Shown here: piece by piece, positions 7,279 to 8,837 of the stretch | Position numbering within the stretch: the first letter of the stretch is position 1 | How the letters are laid out: every line of letters starts with the position of its first letter | Source: an uncultured Curvibacter sp. | GTDB taxonomy: Bacteria; Pseudomonadota; Gammaproteobacteria; Burkholderiales; Burkholderiaceae | Length of the DNA: 8,837 nucleotides | Assembly: GCA_946481355.1 (NCBI GenBank) | Contig: CAMLNH010000096.1 | Coordinates: 1 to 8,837 of the forward strand | Direction of reading: 5' to 3' | Position numbers and translations under genes: made by a program | The notes under the pieces: generated by a model | The model's input: only the letters and a program-made list of their open reading frames with translations | Told to the model about the DNA's origin: nothing | The model's database searches: none

Positions 7279-8502
7279 ATGAACCCTGCCTTGCCCTTTC
7301 CCCACATCCCCGTCAGCAGCACCGCCTGGCTCGCACGCAGCGGCCTGCGCCCGCTGCTGCTGGCCGGCCGCAGCCTGCTGCCCATCGTGCAGGGGGGCAT
7401 GGGCATCGGCGTCTCGGCGCACCGCCTGGCCGGCAGCGTGGCCGCCCTCGGCGGTGTGGGCACGCTCTCGTCCGTCGACCTGCGCCGCCATCACCCGGAC
7501 CTGATGGCAGCCACGGGCCACCTCGAAGCCGGTGACGCCGCCAAGACCGCGATCAACACCGCCAATCTGGAAGCGCTACGCCGCGAGATCCGCGCTGCGC
7601 GCGAGCTCGCGCAGGGCTTCGGCCTGCTGGCCGTGAACGTGATGCGCGCGGTGGGCGAATACGCCGCCTCGGTCAGCACCGCGCTGCAGGAGGGCATCGA
7701 CGCCGTGGTCGTGGGCGCCGGCCTGCCGCTGGACCTGCCCGATCTGGCGCAGGACCACCCCCACACCGCCCTCATCCCCATCCTGTCCGACGCGCGCGGC
7801 GTGCAGCTCATCGTGAAGAAATGGGAGCGCAAGAAGCGCCTGCCCGACGCCATCGTCATCGAGCACCCGCGGCTGGCGGGCGGCCACCTCGGGGCCGCGA
7901 AGATCGCCGACCTCAACGATCCGCGCTTCGACTTCGAGAACGTGATCCCGCAGTCGCGCGCCTTTCTCAAGTCCGCCGGCATCGAGCAGGAGATCCCGCT
8001 GATCGCCGCCGGCGGCATCCGTACCCACGCCGACATCGCGCGCCTCCAGGCGCTGGGCGCATCCGGCGTGCAGCTGGGCACGCCCTTTGCCGTCACCACC
8101 GAGAGCGATGCCCACCCCGAGTTCAAGCGCGTGCTCGCCGAGGCCAAGCCCGAAGACTTGGTGGAGTTCACCAGCGTGGCGGGCCTGCCCGCGCGCGCCG
8201 TGGCCACACCCTGGCTCAAGGCCTACCTCAAGATCGAGCACAAGCTGCAGGCCGTGGTGCACCACAAGACCCGCTGCACCAAGAGCTTCGACTGCCTGGC
8301 CCAGTGCGGTCTGCGTGACGGCCTGCCGGGCTGGGGCCAGTTCTGCATCGACAACCAGCTCGCCGCCGCCCTGCGCGGCGACGTGAAGAAGGGCCTGTTC
8401 TTCAGCGGCTCGGGCGCCCTGCCCTTCGGCGCGCAGATCCGCAGCGCGCGCGAACTGGTGGAACGCCTGCTCACGCGCCAGGAGGCGCTGGCGCCGGCCT
8501 GA
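7279..8502 (+). CDS. Nitronate monooxygenase / FabK-like FMN-dependent oxidoreductase
   Basis: The 407-residue product belongs to the nitronate monooxygenase (2-nitropropane dioxygenase)/FabK flavoprotein superfamily, a TIM-barrel binding FMN. Family reactions include flavin-dependent oxidation of alkyl nitronates and enoyl-ACP reduction; the substrate here is not determined by sequence. Visible motifs: PIVQGGMGIGVS (35-46), LAGGHLGA with the usual conserved active-site histidine (His203), the phosphate-binding IAAGGIRT (242-249) and GVQLGTPF (263-270). After the barrel, Cys333, 339, 343 and 356 form C-x5-C-x3-C-x12-C, which could bind a metal or Fe-S cluster. There is no signal peptide. ATG 7279 gives a plausible N-terminus, but no Shine-Dalgarno precedes it, so the start is less certain than the gene. 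The stop lies 3 bases from that of the convergent downstream gene. No neighbour suggests a pathway. Confidence 0.88.
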   Translation: MNPALPFPHIPVSSTAWLARSGLRPLLLAGRSLLPIVQGGMGIGVSAHRLAGSVAALGGVGTLSSVDLRRHHPDLMAATGHLEAGDAAKTAINTANLEALRREIRAARELAQGFGLLAVNVMRAVGEYAASVSTALQEGIDAVVVGAGLPLDLPDLAQDHPHTALIPILSDARGVQLIVKKWERKKRLPDAIVIEHPRLAGGHLGAAKIADLNDPRFDFENVIPQSRAFLKSAGIEQEIPLIAAGGIRTHADIARLQALGASGVQLGTPFAVTTESDAHPEFKRVLAEAKPEDLVEFTSVAGLPARAVATPWLKAYLKIEHKLQAVVHHKTRCTKSFDCLAQCGLRDGLPGWGQFCIDNQLAAALRGDVKKGLFFSGSGALPFGAQIRSARELVERLLTRQEALAPA

Positions 8503-8505
8503 GCC

Positions 8506-8837
8506 TCAACCGGAGAGCAGCCGCAGACCGACGAGCACCCCGCCCACGAGCAGCAGCACCGCGACACCCACCAGCCAGCGCAGCTGACGGCGTTGTGCCT
8601 CGATGGCGCGCACCAGCTGGGTGTTCTGATCCGCCAGCTCCTTGATCAGCTGCGTGGCGCTCTGCATCTGCGCCTGCAGCTCGGCCACCGCTGCTTCACT
8701 GGCCTGCAAGCGGGCCTGCAACTGCGCCACGGTGGGCTGGACAGCCGGCGCCTGTGCCGCATCCGGGGGCACGGGGGCGGCCGGACCCGCGGCCTTGTTC
8801 CACAGCGTGCGTGCGCCCTCGGCCACCTGGGGCGCGT
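8506..8837 (-). CDS. Small coiled-coil protein with C-terminal membrane anchor, probably 5' partial
   Basis: I do not recognise the family. The frame ends at TGA (plus-strand TCA 8506-8508) and is open to the window edge. A GTG at 8826 could start a 106-residue protein, but no ribosome binding site precedes it (the upstream bases are C-rich), so the true start probably lies beyond 8837. Counting from that GTG, an Ala/Pro-rich stretch (about residues 12-32) leads into a helix with coiled-coil character (about 33-82, many Gln, Leu, Ala and Glu). A single strongly hydrophobic segment follows (LRWLVGVAVLLLVGGVLVG, about 83-101), then four terminal residues. This resembles a tail-anchored cytoplasmic membrane protein with its coiled coil in the cytoplasm. 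Codon use and GC match the neighbours. It converges on the nitronate monooxygenase gene with a 3-base gap. Confidence 0.7.
   Translation of the reverse strand, partial: APQVAEGARTLWNKAAGPAAPVPPDAAQAPAVQPTVAQLQARLQASEAAVAELQAQMQSATQLIKELADQNTQLVRAIEAQRRQLRWLVGVAVLLLVGGVLVGLRLLSG

Overview
This is a GC-rich window, densely packed with genes and with strong third-position G/C bias. It looks like the chromosome of a denitrifying or nitrate-respiring betaproteobacterium, most likely Burkholderiales (Comamonadaceae-like). That placement is inferred from composition, gene order and remembered protein similarity, not from a search. The longest stretch without a gene is 204 bases. I saw no tRNA, rRNA, CRISPR array or insertion sequence.

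Bases 1-3880 are the distal part of a respiratory nitrate reductase operon on the plus strand. It holds the C-terminal 300 codons of narH (the 5' part and narG lie outside), narJ, narI, a cytosolic parvulin-type (PpiC/NifM-like) peptidylprolyl isomerase, and a beta-class carbonic anhydrase. Junctions are an overlap (or a 2-base gap), a 1-base gap, a 4-base ATGA overlap and a 9-base gap. The five genes are therefore almost certainly one transcript with translational coupling. NarH carries electrons through Fe-S clusters from the NarI b-type hemes to NarG, and NarJ is the assembly chaperone. The isomerase probably helps fold or assemble the complex. The carbonic anhydrase is an unexpected last member.

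Bases 3930-7250 hold two chemoreceptor genes pointing tail to tail, with only 10 bases between their stop codons. The first (plus strand) is divergent and has degenerate adaptation (methylation) helices. The second (minus strand) is a canonical 4HB-HAMP-MA receptor with a recognisable sigma70-type promoter. They share a perfect 63-base inverted repeat in the hairpin-tip coding region, in the same codon phase. Recombination between the two copies would swap the receptors' C-terminal ends in frame. This is the most intriguing structural feature of the window.

Bases 7279-8502 encode an FMN-dependent nitronate monooxygenase/FabK-like oxidoreductase with a four-cysteine C-terminal segment. It ends 3 bases from a convergent gene, probably cut by the window edge, that encodes a small coiled-coil protein with a C-terminal membrane anchor. 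No wholly new multi-gene system is evident. The points worth a second look are the extended nar operon, the receptor pair and the unusual carbonic anhydrase.
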